Positions 1 through 9,900 of a stretch of DNA of 64,000 nucleotides are shown piece after piece. How positions within the stretch are numbered: position 1 is the stretch's first letter; each line of letters starts with the position of its first letter. Source of the DNA: Stenotrophomonas rhizophila (GTDB lineage: Bacteria > Pseudomonadota > Gammaproteobacteria > Xanthomonadales > Xanthomonadaceae). The notes under the pieces are model-generated. The model searched no databases and had not been told where the DNA came from. It saw only the letters and a list, made by a program, of their open reading frames with translations. The translations under genes were made by a program, and so were the position numbers. The stretch is from contig NZ_VDQT01000001.1 of the NCBI RefSeq assembly GCF_007667275.1, positions 558,001 to 622,000 of the forward strand. Reading direction: 5' to 3'.

Positions 1-545
1 ATGTTCGCGTTCTGGCCACGGTAGTCGCTGAAGTTCCAGTCCGCGTCCGCTTCGTCCCGGTACAGGCCGAAGTCCGGTTCCCAGAAGCGCTTCTCGAGCA
101 GCTCCCAGGTCTCGTCCATCCAGGCGCGCGCTTCGCCGATACCGGCCTTCAGCGCGCAGCTGTAGGCCAGCAGCACGAAAGCCACGCCATAGCAGTGGTT
201 GGTGGCATCTTCGACCACGCCGTCGCGCAGCGTCCACGCATAGCCGCCGGTCGCCGGGTTGCGGTGTACCTCGCGCAGGTAGCGGATGCCATGCTCGACC
301 GCCTTCAGGTCGTCCGGCTTGCCGAACTCGCGGTAGGCCATGGCATGGTTGAACACGAAACGGGTGCTGCTCACCAGGTGGCGGTGGCCGCTGTCGTAGA
401 CGGTGCCATCGTCCAGGTAATAGTGGAAGAAGCCGCCTTTGGGGTCGATCTCGTGCGGCTGGTAGAACGCCATGGTCTGCGCGATATGCGCGCGCAGGAA
501 ATCGGCCGAGCGGAAATCGGGCTGGGCGGGAACGGCGGTGGTCAT
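1..545 (-). CDS. AGE-family sugar isomerase/epimerase, partial (probable mannose isomerase)
   Basis: The reverse strand reads about 181 codons from an ATG at 545 and runs off the left edge. The visible part has the alpha-toroid features of the N-acylglucosamine 2-epimerase/YihS family, including GHRHLVSSTRF and RFVFNHAMAYREFG with the conserved His and Arg. The start overlaps the stop of the upstream kinase gene (ATGA, 542-545), so the two are translationally coupled. Members of this family interconvert GlcNAc/ManNAc or mannose/fructose. Beside a GH92 mannosidase, a sugar permease and a PfkB kinase, mannose to fructose is the best reading, but this is inference from context. The C-terminal half is outside the window. 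Confidence 0.85.
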   Translation of the reverse strand, partial: MTTAVPAQPDFRSADFLRAHIAQTMAFYQPHEIDPKGGFFHYYLDDGTVYDSGHRHLVSSTRFVFNHAMAYREFGKPDDLKAVEHGIRYLREVHRNPATGGYAWTLRDGVVEDATNHCYGVAFVLLAYSCALKAGIGEARAWMDETWELLEKRFWEPDFGLYRDEADADWNFSDYRGQNAN

Positions 546-1540
546 GCGGCGGTTTCCTGTTGTTGCTGCAGCAGTTGCTGGACATCGGCCAGGGTCGGCA
601 TCGCGGCGAACGCGCCCTTGCGGGTCACGGCCAGTGCACCGACGGCGGCACCGAAACGAATGGCCTCCTGCAGGCCGGCAGGATCGCGGCAGAAGTCGAC
701 GAAGGCCGCGCCATCGGCGCCGCGCTCGCCAAGCGCGAACAGCAGTCCGCCAACGAACGCATCACCGGCCGCCGTGGTGTCCACGGTGGGCACCTGGAAG
801 CCGGTCACCACGCCGCTACCATGGCGGGTATGCCAGCGCATCGGCGCGGCGCCGTCGGTGACCACCACCGCTTGGGCCTGGGCCGCCAGCAGGCGCTGGA
901 TGACCATGCTGCTGCCATCGGCTCCCAGCGGCGCGGCCAGGTATTCCAGTTCCTCGCGCGAAAGCTTGACCAGGTCGGCCAGCACCAGCGCCTGCCACAG
1001 CGTGTCGGTCGGATCGACGTCGCTCGGCCACAGCGCCGGGCGCAGGTTGAGGTCGAGGCTGACCATCGCACCGGCGGCGCGGGCACGCTGCATGCCCTGC
1101 AGCGTGGCCTGGGCAATGGCGGTTTCGGTCAGGCTGTTGGAGCACACATGGAAGCTGCGGGTGCCGTCGAAGCAGGCCGCGGTGAAGTGCTCGGCGCGGA
1201 ACAGCAGGTCCGCGGCCGGCGGCCGGTAGAAGCTGAAACTGCGTTCGCCATGTGCGTCGAGCGCCACGAACGCGAGCGCGGTCTTGGCCGCGTCGGTGCG
1301 CACGATGCAGTCGGTGGCAACCCCGGCGCTGGCCAGGCTGTCGGCGAGGAAATCACCGAACATGTCCTGGCCGAGCATCCCGGCGAAATGGGTGTCCGCG
1401 CCCAGCCGCGCGGCGGCCACGGCGACGTTGGCGGGGGCACCGCCGGCGTACTGCAGGAAGGCGCGCGGGGTATCCGGCGTGGCCGGCGGTTGCGCAAGTA
1501 GATCGATCAAAATTTCGCCGAAACAGACAATCTTTGTCAT
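542..1540 (-). CDS. PfkB-family carbohydrate kinase (fructokinase-like)
   Basis: A 332-residue cytosolic kinase. The start is the ATG at 1540 (MTKIVCFGEILIDLL), 7 bases after the stop of the upstream permease gene; a longer in-frame extension is out of frame with any sensible family N-terminus. The PfkB signatures are visible: the N-terminal GEILIDL, the GGAPANVAVA motif, and the C-terminal DTTAAGDAFVGGLL with the catalytic Asp. Length is normal for the family. In this locus it would phosphorylate the fructose made by the neighbouring AGE-type isomerase, giving fructose-6-phosphate. Substrate is inferred from context; a mannokinase or 2-keto sugar kinase cannot be excluded. Confidence 0.88.
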   Translation of the reverse strand: MTKIVCFGEILIDLLAQPPATPDTPRAFLQYAGGAPANVAVAAARLGADTHFAGMLGQDMFGDFLADSLASAGVATDCIVRTDAAKTALAFVALDAHGERSFSFYRPPAADLLFRAEHFTAACFDGTRSFHVCSNSLTETAIAQATLQGMQRARAAGAMVSLDLNLRPALWPSDVDPTDTLWQALVLADLVKLSREELEYLAAPLGADGSSMVIQRLLAAQAQAVVVTDGAAPMRWHTRHGSGVVTGFQVPTVDTTAAGDAFVGGLLFALGERGADGAAFVDFCRDPAGLQEAIRFGAAVGALAVTRKGAFAAMPTLADVQQLLQQQQETAA

Positions 1541-1547
1541 GACGCGC

Positions 1548-2858
1548 TCAGCCCCCCTGGCTGAAACCGGCACGCGGGCGCGAGCCCCACATGCCGTAGA
1601 AGAGGATGTAGCCGTAGCACAGCAACGGCAGGATGAAGGACAGGTGCAGCCCGATGCGGTCGGCCAGCAGACCCTGCAGGAACGGGATGATCGCGCCACC
1701 GACGATGGCCATGATCAGCAGGCTGGACGCCTTGTTGGTCAGCGCGCCCAGGCGTTCGATGCTGAGCGCGAAGATGGTTGGGAACATGATCGAGTTGAAC
1801 AGGCCGATCGCGACTACCGAGTACATCGCCACATGGCCTTCGCTGGCCATGGTCAACGCCAGCAGCAGCGCATTGGCGGCCGCGAACAGGGTCAGCAGGA
1901 TGCGCGGCGAGAACCGGGTCATGATCGCCGAACCGGCGAAGCGGCCGATCATCGCCATGGTCCAGTACGCCGACACGTAGCCGGTGGCCTGCTGCTCGGT
2001 CAGCCCGCCGATGTTGGGCATCGACAGGTAGTTGACCAGGAAGCTGCCGATCGACACTTCGGCGCCGACGTAGAAGAAGATGCCCAGCACGCCGAACAGC
2101 ACGTGGCGGTGGCGCAGCGCGTCCATCAGGGTGTGCTTGCCCGGGTCGGCCTGTTCGGTGGTCTCGTTCAATGCCGGCAGGCGGAACAGGTAGACGAACA
2201 CCGCCAGCAGCGCCAATGCGATCGCCAGGCCCACGTACGGGCCCTGCACCGACTGCGCTTCCTGGGTGCGGTAGGCCAGCTGTTCCGCTGCGCCCAGCGC
2301 GGCAAGTTCATCGGCGCTCTTGACCGTGTTGCCCAGGATCAGAAGACCGCCGAACAGCGGCGCGATCGCGGTGCCCAGCGAGTTCAGCGCCTGCGCCAGG
2401 GTCAACCGGCTCGACGCGGTCTGCTCCGGGCCCAGCAGCGCCACGTAGGGGTTGGCCGCCACCTGCAGCACGGTGATGCCGGTGGCCAGCACGAACAGCG
2501 CGCCGAGGAAGGCCTCGTACACGCGCAGTTCGGCCGCCGGCCAGAAGCCCAGTGCACCGACGGCAGCGATGGCCAAGCCGGCCACGATCCCCTTCTTGTA
2601 GCCCAGGTGCGCGACCAGCCGACCCGCCGGCAGTGACATCAGGAAGTACGCGCCGAAGAAGGTGAACTGCACCAGCATCGCCTTGGCGTAGTTCAGTTCG
2701 AACACCGCCTTCAGGTGCGGAATCAGGATGTCGTTGAGGCAGGTCAGGAAGCCCCACATGAAGAAGATCGTCGTGGCCACGGCCAGTGCCATGCGCGGAT
2801 TGACCACGGGCGCGGCGGAAGACGAGGTGGGCAGGCGTGGCGTTGGAGAAATGGGCAT
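1548..2858 (-). CDS. Sugar MFS permease of the FucP/GluP type
   Basis: A 436-residue inner-membrane protein with about 12 hydrophobic segments. The N-terminal segment FFMWGFLTCLNDILIPHLK is diagnostic of the fucose/glucose/galactose:H+ symporter branch of MFS (FucP, GluP, NagP). It lies between the LacI gene (44 bases) and the kinase (7 bases), in the same direction, as part of one transcription unit starting with the GH92 gene. The role is uptake of a hexose, most likely mannose or glucose set free by the periplasmic mannosidase. The exact sugar cannot be read from sequence. Confidence 0.88.
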   Translation of the reverse strand: MPISPTPRLPTSSSAAPVVNPRMALAVATTIFFMWGFLTCLNDILIPHLKAVFELNYAKAMLVQFTFFGAYFLMSLPAGRLVAHLGYKKGIVAGLAIAAVGALGFWPAAELRVYEAFLGALFVLATGITVLQVAANPYVALLGPEQTASSRLTLAQALNSLGTAIAPLFGGLLILGNTVKSADELAALGAAEQLAYRTQEAQSVQGPYVGLAIALALLAVFVYLFRLPALNETTEQADPGKHTLMDALRHRHVLFGVLGIFFYVGAEVSIGSFLVNYLSMPNIGGLTEQQATGYVSAYWTMAMIGRFAGSAIMTRFSPRILLTLFAAANALLLALTMASEGHVAMYSVVAIGLFNSIMFPTIFALSIERLGALTNKASSLLIMAIVGGAIIPFLQGLLADRIGLHLSFILPLLCYGYILFYGMWGSRPRAGFSQGG

Positions 2859-2902
2859 TCGGTACGCGCCTCATTGCGCGGGCGGGTGAAAGGGAGTCGA
2901 CG

Positions 2903-3973
2903 TCAGCCGGCCACGGGGCCACTGCTGTCACGGATACGGAGCTGCACCGGGGCCACGGTGCGGCGCGGTGCGGCGGTGGGATCATCCAGGCGCTGCAGCA
3001 GCAGTTCGGCGGCCTGGCGGCCGCGCTCGCGCGGATTGACGGTAAGCGTGGTCAACGGCGGCATCGCCACCGCCGCCTCGGAAATGTCATCGAAACCGGT
3101 CACCGCGAAATCGCGCCCCGGCTGCACGCCGCGCGAGGCCAGGCCCAGCATCAGGCCCAGTGCCACGGTGTCGTTGTAGCAGACCGCTGCGGTGGGCACG
3201 TCGCCGGCGAACAGCTCACCCGACCGGGCCGCAGCTTCCAGCCGGTTCGGCGCCGATTCGATCAGCCAGTCCGGCTGCACGGAAAGCCCGGCCTCGGCCA
3301 GCGCCTGCGCATAGCCGGTGCGGCGCTGGTGGCAGGAACTGGAATCGGCGTGGCCGCCGAAGAAGGCGATGCGCCGGTGGCCGCGCTCGATCAGGTGCTG
3401 CGTGGCCAGGTAGGCCCCCTGCTGGTTGTCCAGGGTCAGGAAATCCCAATCGCCGCCCTTCAGCTCGCGGTTGAACAGCAGCACGTTGGCATTGAAGCCC
3501 AGCGCCTGGCGCACCTCGGTGGCATCGCTGCCTTCGGCCGGCGACAGGATCAGCCCGGCCGGGGTGTGTTCCATCAACGTGGTCAGCACCGCCTGCTGTC
3601 GCACCGGCGATTCACCGGTGCTGCCGAGCAGGGTCACGAAACCCTTCGCGCCCAGCGCCTCGTCGACGCCGGAGGCGAACTCGGCGAAGAACGGGTTGGA
3701 CAGGTCGTTGATCACCAGCGCCACGCTGGTCGAGGTGCGGCGACGCAGGTTGGCTGCGCCCCGGTTGTACACATACCGCTGCCGGCGCAGTTCGGCCTCG
3801 ACCCGCGCGCGGGTGTCGACATTCACCAGCGGGCTGCCCCGCAGCACGAGCGACACGGTCGCGCGCGACACGCCGATGGCATCGGCGATGTCGGTCACGG
3901 TGACCGCGCGTGCGGCGCCGGCACGGGGCGTGCTGGCGCGGGTTCCCTTGGCAGCGGAAGTGTCCTTTTTCAT
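2903..3973 (-). CDS. LacI-family transcriptional regulator
   Basis: A 356-residue repressor. The N-terminal HTH reads VTDIADAIGVSRATVSLVLRG, the typical LacI helix-turn-helix with hinge helix, followed by a periplasmic-binding-protein-like sugar domain ending with a FDDISEA...PPLTTL motif. The ATG at 3973 (MKKDTS) was chosen over an upstream in-frame TTG at 4003. The gene sits inside the operon it probably controls, between the GH92 and permease genes. Four similar palindromes around GATCGATC in the divergent region at 6523-6887 are its likely operators. The inducer is presumably a mannose derivative; this is inferred. Confidence 0.9.
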   Translation of the reverse strand: MKKDTSAAKGTRASTPRAGAARAVTVTDIADAIGVSRATVSLVLRGSPLVNVDTRARVEAELRRQRYVYNRGAANLRRRTSTSVALVINDLSNPFFAEFASGVDEALGAKGFVTLLGSTGESPVRQQAVLTTLMEHTPAGLILSPAEGSDATEVRQALGFNANVLLFNRELKGGDWDFLTLDNQQGAYLATQHLIERGHRRIAFFGGHADSSSCHQRRTGYAQALAEAGLSVQPDWLIESAPNRLEAAARSGELFAGDVPTAAVCYNDTVALGLMLGLASRGVQPGRDFAVTGFDDISEAAVAMPPLTTLTVNPRERGRQAAELLLQRLDDPTAAPRRTVAPVQLRIRDSSGPVAG

Positions 3974-4045
3974 CGTGGCGTCGGCGTCCTCATGGTCCTG
4001 CAAGCCTAAACGATCGCATCGGTCAACGGATCGCGGCGCGCGGGC

Positions 4046-6481
4046 TCATTCCAGGCGGGCCCCCGGGGTGGCGCAGTACGACACCGGCAGCGCATCGACC
4101 TGGGTGCCCCAGCCCGCTTCCGGAGCGGTGTCGCCCAGGGTGTAGGCGATGGTGCCGCCCTGCTGCAGGCGGCTCCAGTCGAGCCAGACCGGGGCATGCG
4201 CCTGGCCGTCCACCTGCACGCCCTGCACATACTGCAGCTTGCGGCCATCGGCGCCCGGCGCCTGCAGGCGCAGGGTGCGGCCCTGGCCCAGGTCGACCTC
4301 GACCTTGGCGAAGCGCGGGGTATGCAGCAGGAACTGGCCGCTGCCGGGCACCGCCGGGTACAGGCCCAGCGCACTGAACAGGTACCAGGCCGACATCGTG
4401 CCCAGGTCATCGTTGCCGGTGACGCCATTGGGCGCGTTGGTGAACAGCTGCTGCGCGGCACGCACCACCGTGGCGGTCTTCCACGGCTGGCCGATCAGCG
4501 TGTACATCCACGGCGCATGCAGGTCCGGCTCGTTGTTGGGGTTGTAGCGGTACTGGTTGTAGTAGCTGTACGGACCGACCACCCACTCCTTGCGCGCGGC
4601 CTGCAGCGGCGACTGCAGCAGCGCGTCGTAGGCGAAGAAGGCATCCAGGCGCTTGCCGGCCTGTTCGCGGCCATGCATGGCCTGGACCAGGCCGGGGATG
4701 TCCTGCTGGGCCAGCCACTGGTACTGCCACGCGGTGCCCTCGTGGAAACCGTGGTGCGAACGCGGGCTGTAATGGCCGTCGGCCGGCAGGTACCACTTGC
4801 CATCGTCCATGCGCGGACGCGGGAAGCCACTCATGCCGGTTTCTTCGTCGCGCACGCTGGGATCCCACACCTTCTGCCAGTTGCGGCCGCGCTGGCGCAG
4901 CACGCCGGCGTCATCCGCATGTCCCAGGCCGTCGGCCATCTGCGCCAGTGCGCAGTCGGCCAGCGCGTATTCCAGGGTCGCCGAGCCGCCGTGGTGCGGA
5001 TCGACATCCATGCCCTTGGAGGGGAAGGCGCGGTCGTAGGCGACATAGCCGTTCTGCACGTAGCCCGGGTTGCCCGAGCGGCCGGCATGGCGCGAGTTCA
5101 TCGGCGGCAGTTCGAACGCGTTGCGGCGCAGCGCGGTATAAGCCTCGCCTTCGCGGCCGGCCAGCGCGCCGAAGCGCCACAGGTCGACCATGAAGGGGGT
5201 GACCGGGTCGCCGGTCATGATGTTGGTTTCGAAGTTCGCGTAGCCCCAGCGCGGCAGCCAACCGCCCTGTTCGTTGATCGCCAGCAGGCTGCGGCCGATG
5301 TCGCGGGTCACTTCCGGGCGGGTCAGCGCCAGCCACTGGTTCTGCGCGCGGTAGGTGTCCCACAGCGAGAAATACTCGTAGTAGGTCCAGCCGTCCGCAC
5401 GGTGGATCTGGTCGTCGTAGCCGCGGTAGCGGCCGTCGGCGTCGCTGCCGGTGAGCGGCTGCAGCAGTGCGTGGTACAGCGCCGTGTACAGCACGGTGCG
5501 GTCGTCGGCCTGCTTGCTGTCCACGCGCACGGTGGCCAGTTCCTTGCGCCACTGCTGCTGGGACAGGCTGCGCATGCGCTCGAAGCCCAGCAGGCGGCCT
5601 TCCTGCATGCCGTCGCTGCGCAGGTTGGCACGTGCGCCTTCGGCATCGACGTGGGAAATCGCGCTGACCGCCGTCACGGCGCGGCCCTTGGACAGATCGA
5701 AGCTCAGCCAGGCACCGCTGGGCTTGAGTTCGCCTTCCATGCCGTGGCGTGCGCCGGGCAGCCCGCCGCCCTCGCCCCAGGTGCCGAACGCCTTGAACGG
5801 ACGGTCGAACTCGATCCGGAACCAGGTGGTGTACTGGTGGCCGCCGCAGAAGCTCTTGGTGACCAGCTTGCCCTCGACCACGCGGTCGCCGACCACATCG
5901 ACCACGCTGCCGATGACCGAATGGCGTTCGTTGGCCTGGCCGACGTTGACCAGCACATGGCCGGTGCCGGCGTCAGCCGGGAAGGTATAGCGCTCGGCGG
6001 CGGCGCGGGTGCGCGCGGTGGCCTCGGCGTCGATGCCGCCGTAGCTGGTCAGGCGCACCTTGTAGTAGCCCGCCTGGCCGACTTCACCTTCGTGGGTGTA
6101 GCTGGAGGCGTAGGTCTTGTGGTCGAAGCTCTTGGCGTTGTCGGTGTCGAAGTCGCCACCCGGACCGACCGTGCCCGTCACCGGCAGTACCGAAACCTGC
6201 CCGCCCTGCTCCCAGCAGCCGGCACCGGACAGGAACGAATGGCCGAATCCCCGGATCTTGGGGTCGTCGTAGCGCCAGCCGGCGTAGTGTTCGCCGATCG
6301 GGCTGACCTGGATCAGGCCGAACGGGGCCGATGCGCCCGGGAAGGTATTGCCGTCATCCTTGCTGCCGATGAAGGTGTTGACCTCGCGCTCCAGCGCGGC
6401 CGGGGCGGCCTGCAGCAGGGGTGAGAAGGCCAGAACGGCCAGGCAGGTCGTCAGGGCGAGAGGGGACGGCAATCGGCGCAT
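4046..6481 (-). CDS. GH92 family alpha-1,2-mannosidase, secreted
   Basis: An 811-residue protein with a signal peptide (about residues 1-26, ending LLQAAPA). The GH92 hallmarks are present: the early VNTFIGSKDDGNTFPGASAPFG block, the HEGTAWQYQW block near residue 579 with the catalytic Glu, and GNDDLGTMSAWYLFSALGLYP near residue 689 with the two catalytic-base Asp residues. GH92 enzymes are Ca-dependent exo-alpha-mannosidases that trim high-mannose N-glycans. It is the first gene of the leftward unit, divergent from the TonB-dependent receptor, so a periplasmic or outer-membrane role after glycan import fits. The precise linkage preference is not readable. Confidence 0.93.
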   Translation of the reverse strand: MRRLPSPLALTTCLAVLAFSPLLQAAPAALEREVNTFIGSKDDGNTFPGASAPFGLIQVSPIGEHYAGWRYDDPKIRGFGHSFLSGAGCWEQGGQVSVLPVTGTVGPGGDFDTDNAKSFDHKTYASSYTHEGEVGQAGYYKVRLTSYGGIDAEATARTRAAAERYTFPADAGTGHVLVNVGQANERHSVIGSVVDVVGDRVVEGKLVTKSFCGGHQYTTWFRIEFDRPFKAFGTWGEGGGLPGARHGMEGELKPSGAWLSFDLSKGRAVTAVSAISHVDAEGARANLRSDGMQEGRLLGFERMRSLSQQQWRKELATVRVDSKQADDRTVLYTALYHALLQPLTGSDADGRYRGYDDQIHRADGWTYYEYFSLWDTYRAQNQWLALTRPEVTRDIGRSLLAINEQGGWLPRWGYANFETNIMTGDPVTPFMVDLWRFGALAGREGEAYTALRRNAFELPPMNSRHAGRSGNPGYVQNGYVAYDRAFPSKGMDVDPHHGGSATLEYALADCALAQMADGLGHADDAGVLRQRGRNWQKVWDPSVRDEETGMSGFPRPRMDDGKWYLPADGHYSPRSHHGFHEGTAWQYQWLAQQDIPGLVQAMHGREQAGKRLDAFFAYDALLQSPLQAARKEWVVGPYSYYNQYRYNPNNEPDLHAPWMYTLIGQPWKTATVVRAAQQLFTNAPNGVTGNDDLGTMSAWYLFSALGLYPAVPGSGQFLLHTPRFAKVEVDLGQGRTLRLQAPGADGRKLQYVQGVQVDGQAHAPVWLDWSRLQQGGTIAYTLGDTAPEAGWGTQVDALPVSYCATPGARLE

Positions 6482-6522
6482 GCAGTGGTTCCTGTGGGTC
6501 GATGACGGTACTTCGGGGTGCG

Positions 6523-6538
6523 TTTGGATCGCTCCAAA
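6523..6538. promoter_or_regulatory. Operator-like palindrome 1 (LacI type)
   Basis: TTTGGATCGCTCCAAA: 6-base arms around TCGC, about 40 bases upstream of the GH92 start. It shares the centre and arm ends with three further sites on the other side of the intergenic region. Confidence 0.55.
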
Positions 6539-6554
6539 GTCACGGCGACGTGAA

Positions 6555-6569
6555 TTTAGATCGATTTAA
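6555..6569. promoter_or_regulatory. Operator-like palindrome 2 (LacI type)
   Basis: TTTAGATCGATTTAA, 16 bases after palindrome 1 and on the GH92 side. Near-perfect dyad around GATCGATC-like core. Confidence 0.6.
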
Positions 6570-6798
6570 GTAAACCACGGACAAATCCGTCGATGCATTC
6601 TGCGGCGCAACATGAGAGCCCCTTTGTAGCGCCATCGGCGAAAACGGCCGGCGGGTGCGCACCTGAATCGTTCACAGCCCGGCTCCGCCCTTGTCCCGAG
6701 GGCCTCAACACCCTAGGCACACTCCGGGTCCTGGCGTCCATATTGCGCAGCAGCATGCTTTCCCTCGCCGCGCCGTGTTAAAAATTCGCCGCCAACGG

Positions 6799-6813
6799 TT
6801 TAGATCGATCCAA
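6799..6813. promoter_or_regulatory. Operator-like palindrome 3 (LacI type)
   Basis: TTTAGATCGATCCAA, matching site 2 at 12 of 15 or more positions, about 115 bases before the TonB-dependent receptor start. Likely bound by the LacI protein encoded at 2903-3973 (inference). Confidence 0.6.
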
Positions 6814-6872
6814 CTCCAAACCGTCATCATCTCGGCCTGGCGAGCTGGGGCCTCCCCAGGTTCGCCGCCAAT

Positions 6873-6887
6873 TTTAGATCGATTCAA
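6873..6887. promoter_or_regulatory. Operator-like palindrome 4 (LacI type)
   Basis: TTTAGATCGATTCAA, 74 bases (about seven helical turns) after site 3 and 41 bases before the receptor start codon. Spacing would permit looping between bound dimers. Confidence 0.6.
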
Positions 6888-6927
6888 CCAACTATCAGCA
6901 CCGGTTCAATCCAACGGAGAGAGTGGA

Positions 6928-9900
6928 ATGAAGCAGATGTCCCGCATGCACGGCCGCGACGCATTGTCCGCCGCGATCACGTTCGCCCTGGCCGCGGCCG
7001 CCTTCGTGCCGGCGACCGTGTTCGCCCAGCAGGCCGCCGCCGCGGGCGAAACCCCGTCGGCCACCACGCTCGACAGCGTGCAGGTCACCGGCTACCGCTA
7101 CGCGATCGAAAAGAGCCTGCAGCAGAAGCGTGACGCCAACGCTGTGGTCGAAGTGATCACCGCCGAAGACGTGGGCAAGTTCCCGGACAAGAACGTGGCC
7201 GATTCGCTGCAGCGCGTGCCGGGCGTGGTGATCACCCGCGACGGCGGCGAAGGCAAGAGCGTCAGCGTGCGTGGCCTCGACCCGGACCTGACCCTGACCC
7301 AGTTGAACGGCAACTACATCGCCACCTCGGAAACCAACGACGAGGCCAGCCGTTCCTTCAACTACACCCTGCTGCCGTCGAACATGCTGTCCAGCGCCGA
7401 GCTGTTCAAGTCGCCCGAAGCGCGCATCGACGAGGGCGGCATCGGCGGCACGGTCATCCTGCATACCCGTCGCCCGCTGGAGATGGAGTCCAACTCCGGC
7501 TACGTGACCCTGGAAGGCACTTCCTCGGACAACAGCCGTGACGTCGACCCGCAGGCGTCGGCGCTCTACTCCTGGCACAGCGACGACGAGCGCTTCGGCG
7601 TGCTGGTCGGCGTGACCCAGCAGAAGCGCACCAGCCGCACCATGGAAGCCACCACGGAAAACTACCAGTGGTATGGCACCGACACCACCGCACGCGATGT
7701 GTTCGGCAATGAAATGAACCAGGGTGGCGTGAACTACTGGTGGGGCAATTCCGGCTTCAACGACCAGAACGGCCGCAACTACACCGACTTCTACATGCCG
7801 ACCTCGGTGAACTTCGCGGTCAAGGAAGAAGAGCGCCAGCGCAAGGGCGGTCAGTTCACCTTCCAGTTCAAGCCGACCGACAACGTCACCCTGACGGCGA
7901 ACTACTTCCGCTTCGAGCTGGAGGGTGATTACACCCAGAACATGCTCAAGATTCCGGAATGGAACATGGCCCGCTACAACCAGGACGGCAACTGGGCCGG
8001 CGGTCGCCTGCTCAACGGGCTGACCATGGACCCGAGTGGCACCATCGTCACCGGCGCGCAGTTCGAGAAGATCCCGGGCAAGACGTACTACTGCAGTGAG
8101 GACGAAGCTGCCGCCGCCGGCCTGCCGCCGGGTGGCTGGGGTCCGGACGACTGCACCATCCCCACTCCGCAGCTGACCGGCGATTACAGCCGCGAAAAGG
8201 CGCTGTCGCAGACCGCCGACCTGAGCGTCGACTGGGACATCAGCCCGCTGTGGAAGGCGTCGTTCAGCGGCGGCCGCACCTGGTCCGAAGGTGGCCCGTC
8301 GATGAAGTTCCGCATGTCGGCGAAGCCGCGCCGCCGCGTCGATGGCGTGTGGCAGACCGGCAACCAGTATTCGGCATGGGACCTGACCGGCACGCCGTCG
8401 GCCACGTTCTCGCCCGACCTGCAGCAGCAGCTGATGAACGGCATTGCTGAAGTGGACACGGGCTCGACCGATTCGTCCTGGATGCAGACCGAGATCAAGC
8501 AGAACCACTTCCAGGCCGACTTCACCAAGCTGTTCGAGACCGGCTGGCTGGATTCGTTCCAGTTCGGCGCCAAGTACAGCGATGGCAAGGTCCACCGCAA
8601 TACCGGCAACACCTACTGGGTCTGCCAGGGCACCGACCCGGCCGACTATGACAACAACCGCTACCAGGCGGGCTGCGACAACACGGCGGGCATCGCGCAG
8701 CCGGGCTTCTTCCTGTCCAACCCGATCAGCGGCATCAACGGCGGTTTCAACGCGAACGTGTTCCCGGGCATCAACTACCCGGCGTACATCAATTACCTCA
8801 ACGACCGCTACGGCGGTTCGCACAACCGCACCGAAGAAGATTTCGTCTACAACGTCAACGAGAAGGTCTACGCCGGTTACTTCCAGGCCAACTTCCGTAC
8901 CGACCGCCTGCGCGGCAACGTGGGCATGCGGGTAGTGCGCACCGAGCAGTTCGCGCAGTCCAGCGATGCGATCGAACGCTTCAACGATTACTTCCTGGAC
9001 AATGCGTCCGGCGCGCCGATGTCGTGCACCGACCCGGCGGCGGCAGCGTTCCCGACGTACGGTTGCGAAAGCGGCTTCGTCCGCCTGCCCGACAGCCTGG
9101 CGCGGCAGAAGTCGTTCGAGCTGATCGGCACGGACAAGACCTACACGGACTTCCTGCCAAGCTTCAACATCGCCTGGGACATCACCGAGAACCTGGTGCT
9201 GCGCGGCGCGGCGTCGAAGGTGATCGCGCGCCCGAGCTACACCAGCATTGCCGCACCGGGTGCACTGAGCTACTACAGCGCGGAGTACGTGAACGACCGT
9301 CGCGTCGCCGGTGGTGCGCCGCAGGAAGGTTGGCAGGGCCACGGCAGCAACAAGAACCTGGAGCCTTTCGAGGCCACCCAGTTCGACGTGGGCCTGGAGT
9401 GGTACTTCAAGCCGGGCGCGGTGGCGGGTATCGGCCTGTTCCGCAAGAACGTGGACAACTTCACGGTGCCGGTGGTGCGTGACGTGCAGATGGTGGTCGG
9501 CGGCGAGTCGGTCACGGTGCAGGATTACGAGACCCAGGCCAACGGCCGCGATGGCGTGTCGCAGGGCGTGGAGCTGTACGGCCAGTACACGTTCGACATG
9601 GGCTTCGGTGTGCAGGCCAACTACACCTACAACGACACCAACCTGGCCTCGATCGTGCTCGATGGTGAGAGCATCGGTTCGTCGCCGCTGGTCGGCAGTG
9701 CCAAGAACCAGGCCAACGTCACTGTGTTCTATGAAAGCGACGCGTTCCTGGCGCGCGCTTCGTACAACCGCCGTGGCGAAGTGGTCGGTGGGCTCAACGG
9801 TGGCATGACCGAGTACACCGAGCCGTACGCGCAGCTCGACCTCAACGTGGCCTACAACTTCACCGATGCGCTGACCTTCACCGCGTCGGTGCTGAACGCC

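Noticed and set aside
4196-6424. A 742-residue frame antisense to the GH92 gene
   Set aside because: Composition is that of a shadow frame, with no domain, and the sense strand is a complete GH92 enzyme.
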